This document shows positions 61,199-64,000 of a stretch of DNA of 64,000 nt, in pieces. The DNA lies in assembly GCA_963969345.1 (NCBI GenBank), contig OZ017770.1, positions 1,063,246 through 1,127,245 on the forward strand, read 5' to 3'. Position numbers and translations under genes: made by a program. Under the pieces are notes generated by a model that was not told the DNA's origin, did no database searches, and was given only the letters and a program-made list of their open reading frames with translations. Numbering within the stretch: position 1 is the stretch's first letter; each line of letters begins with the position of its first letter. This DNA comes from Turbatrix aceti (lineage: Eukaryota; Nematoda; Chromadorea; Rhabditida; Panagrolaimidae).

Positions 61199-64000
61199 TT
61201 ATTCAGTCTGAAAAAATATTTCAAAAAATGGATTCCAATAAAAAAACATACATGACCGTTGTTAGAAGATACAAGACCAGCCAAGTGATAATGCTGCTTG
61301 CGGAGTCCAGCAAGTCGGATGCGTTCCTTCTCCAATTCGGCTTCAAGCTCAAGCATATGAATTTGCGATTCCATTTCTTGTTTTTTAGCGTCATGTAGAG
61401 AAAGATTGGTAAAATCTAGTTCTGTAATAAAAACTCGTTGAAAATGCGAACCAGCATAAAAAACTTACTCTCATCAGCCAGATCAAGCTGGCCGGACTTC
61501 ACGGTAGCCACAACGGACGCAGTACATTTGTTGACATCTCGCGAAGCGATGGCAAGTTCTGCCATCTTCTTGGAATCCTTATCGGCTTTGACCCGAGATG
61601 AGACATAAAGCTGAGCTACGCTGGCTCCAATTTCTTGGGCAGCAATGATGAGATTTTCAAATTTAGCACCATTAGTGACAACGTTGTCCGCGCTTTGTCT
61701 GAAAAAAACTTAACGTAAAAAAATCATATCGAGTGAATGGAGAACGTACACAAAGTATGTCGCAGCCGCTCCAACAGCTTTAGCGGCAGAGATAAGGCCT
61801 TCGGTCCACTGATGATTGCGCTTGTAGAATTCCTTTGGAGAAGCCGATCCCTTGCCTTGCTGAACAATTTCTTCCTGTACATCGCGGGATCGAGCAACCA
61901 ACACGCGGATAGCATTGATCAAGCCATTGCAGGTTTCGAGGATTTGATCGTTAACCTTGAGACGCGCACCGGTAGCGCTTGCACGAGATTTCTTCTGGAG
62001 ATCTTCGATGAGCTTTACGGCATCCTGAATAGCCTTGTTGATGCGATCCATTTCGCTTTCCAGCTCACCACCAATTCTCTCGGCATCCGTGTCCCCGGAA
62101 AGAACAGGCAGAGAACGAATTTCGTTTGACAGATTTGCTAGACTAGCAGAAACATCGGATTCTAAGCGCTTAGCTTCGGTGTAATCATGATCTTTGAGAC
62201 TCTGAACAAACTTGGTACTGGCAGTCAGGAGTTCACGGCACAGGTGATGAACAGCATCGTAGCGTTCTATGGACGTCGCGTACGCTGCTGCGGCAGTATT
62301 CACAATAAGCGTGGAGATTCGGTAACCAAACGTCGAAAGCTGTTCAATTAGATCTGCAGAAGTGGGATTCGAAAGACTTTGGCGAATCTTCTCGACCGAC
62401 GCATTCGCAAATTGGAAAGCCGTTGACAACAGTTCTGAAATGGCAAAAATAATATATTAGACATAATCACATTATATAAAACGTACGAAGAGGATAGTTC
62501 ATAGAAGTCGCGTTCTGAAGATCGTCACCGGCGTGTTCTAGCATGCTGAGCACGGCAACGCACACAGCTGCGAGATAATCTTTAGTCAGGACTTGTAATT
62601 CGTACTTTGCAGCTTCGGCAGTCTTGTTGGCAGCATCCAATTGATAATTCAGATTTTCAATAGTCATTTGTGATGCCGCAAGCTGAGATTCCATTTCATC
62701 AACCGATGTAGCGCTAGACTTGACTTTTTCTTCCACAACGATCTTGGCCTGTTCAGCTTCCTGCATTTGCTGTCGGAGTCTGCGAACTTCTTCTTCCTGC
62801 TGAACGGATTCCTGCTCTCTGGAAGAAAGCTTCTTGGTCAAATCACTGATATCCCGAAGTGCCTGAAGATGTTCAGCACGGAAAGTCGTGTACGCGCTTT
62901 TGAGCTTCTGAAATTTGTCTTCTGTTTCCTTGGCTTGATTTTCCTGAGATTTGCTAGATTCAAGTGATTCTCTGAAGTGGCGTGATTCTTCCTGGACTTC
63001 ATGGTGACGTTCCTTCCAGTAATCACGATCGGCATTGAGATCAGATAGACGAGATTCGTAGGCTTCGATTCGGCTCTTGGCTTCGTTGAGCAATTGCTGG
63101 TGTGCGCCTTGAAGTGATTGCAACTCGCCTTGCAGATGTTCAATTTTAGAGTCTCTAAAAAAATTTTTATTGCAATTAACTCCTGGTGAGCTAATAAAAA
63201 CCTACTTTTCATCGTGCGTAGGCTGTTCGGGCACCGCAGAAAACGTATTCGCAAAATCCAGGTCCACAATTGTGCTTTCTCCGGCAATGGATCGTGAATC
63301 CGTAGGCGTGTCTCCTCCTTCTGAGCCATCATGATGAAGATAAGCCTGGGGTGTCTGGTAAGAGTCCAAGTCCGCAGCACTCAGGAAGTTAGGAGGTTCA
63401 GCCGGTAGCGTAGGCATAGAAACAAGGTATTGAAAGTATTGCAGGCTACCACAGTCCTCGAAGAACTTCTTCAATCCTCGGAAAATAGTAAGGAAGCGTG
63501 AGCGATGGCCTGCGAGGACGTCTGCCGGTAGTTGGGAGTGTAGATGAAAGAGAAACTTGACAATGATGTCGTAAATTTTGCTGGTATCAATAATGACTAG
63601 AACAAGAGGCGCTAGAAGACATTGGCCTTGGAGGATAAGCGACGACCAGCGAAGAGAGTCCATCGTGCTGGTAATGCTGTTCTTGAGCTCCAGAAGTGTA
63701 TCGACCATGTCCAGAAGCTCGACTGAGAGCTCAAAGCATTCGTTCACGTCTTGTGAGATGGCTTTGATCTGTGGCGGCGTGAGTTCAAAGCTTCCGGGAA
63801 TGTTACGGTACTGAAAACAGTCCATATGAGCGATTTTGTTATAAAATCAAAAAAGTACCCGTTGGTGAAATTCCAGACGCTTTGCAAGCACTTGGCAGTA
63901 GCTATAGTTGGCAGTCCCGTATCCAGACGTTCGTAAATGCTGCCAGAAATTGCCCAATTGCATAATTCGGTTTTTGTACTTATAAGATTCAATTGCAACG
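61199..64000 (-). CDS. HIP1R: HIP1/HIP1R-type endocytic adaptor (5' end beyond the window)
   Basis: Exons run from the right edge to TAA 61199-61201. The visible part starts inside the ANTH domain (RTSGYGTANYSYCQVLAKRLEFHQR; IPGSFELTP; GQCLLAPLVLVIIDTSKIYDI; LPADVLAGHRSRF; ADLDSYQTP). An acidic linker and a long coiled coil follow (62467-63170), then the THATCH/I-LWEQ actin-binding domain (SLSNPTSADLIEQLS; GLISAAKAVGAAATYFV; NVVTNGAKFENLIIAAQEIGAS), ending QEMESQIHMLELEAELEKERIRLAGLRKQHYHLAG. The family links clathrin-coated membranes, through PI(4,5)P2-binding ANTH, to F-actin. The N-terminal ANTH start lies beyond 64000, so the gene is partial. The last codons come from a tiny final exon after a GTATGT donor. 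Confidence 0.95.

Overview
This is a eukaryotic window from a compact, intron-rich, AT-rich invertebrate genome. Most introns are about 45-75 bp with T-rich acceptors, and intergenic DNA is full of A/T runs. The gene set fits an ecdysozoan animal, most probably a nematode: a nicotinic receptor alpha subunit, a receptor related to the sex-peptide/FMRFamide receptors, a FoxG factor close to worm fkh-2, an alpha-3/5-type laminin like worm EPI-1, and a rabaptin carrying a FYVE finger. The exact species cannot be read from the sequence. No bacterial, viral or transposon genes, rRNA genes, CRISPR arrays or convincing tRNA genes were seen.

Layout. 1-10 kb: an unrecognised multi-pass membrane protein (+), a small secreted protein (-), a divergent nicotinic acetylcholine receptor subunit (-) and a G-protein alpha subunit (-). 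10-20 kb: a gene-free stretch, then the COPI coat subunit COPB2 (+) and the Golgi seven-pass protein TMEM87 (+). 21-23 kb: a FoxG-type forkhead factor (-) followed by 2.3 kb of upstream DNA. 25-37 kb: one very large laminin alpha gene (-). 37-40 kb: a rhodopsin-family neuropeptide receptor (-) whose last two exons have been tandemly duplicated into a dead copy. 43-53 kb: a dense housekeeping cluster with a secreted LRRNT-like protein (+), the mitochondrial RNA helicase SUPV3L1 (-), RSU1 (-), a rabaptin/FYVE protein (+), canopy-2 (-) and mitochondrial asparaginyl-tRNA synthetase (-). 55-64 kb: an uncharacterised type-I membrane receptor (+), an RSKR-type AGC kinase (+) and a HIP1/HIP1R homologue (-) that runs off the right end.

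Functional links. Several products act in membrane traffic (COPB2, TMEM87, rabaptin, HIP1R, canopy-2), in cell-matrix adhesion (laminin alpha, RSU1) and in neuronal signalling (nicotinic receptor, G alpha, neuropeptide GPCR). No operon can be demonstrated. Gene models were joined by hand from reading frames and GT/AG sites; spans run from start codon to stop codon and contain introns. The most notable oddities are a nicotinic subunit that lacks the first cysteine of its Cys-loop, the broken duplicate of the GPCR 3' exons, a basic RRRR site inside the laminin coiled coil, and several perfect inverted repeats upstream of genes.
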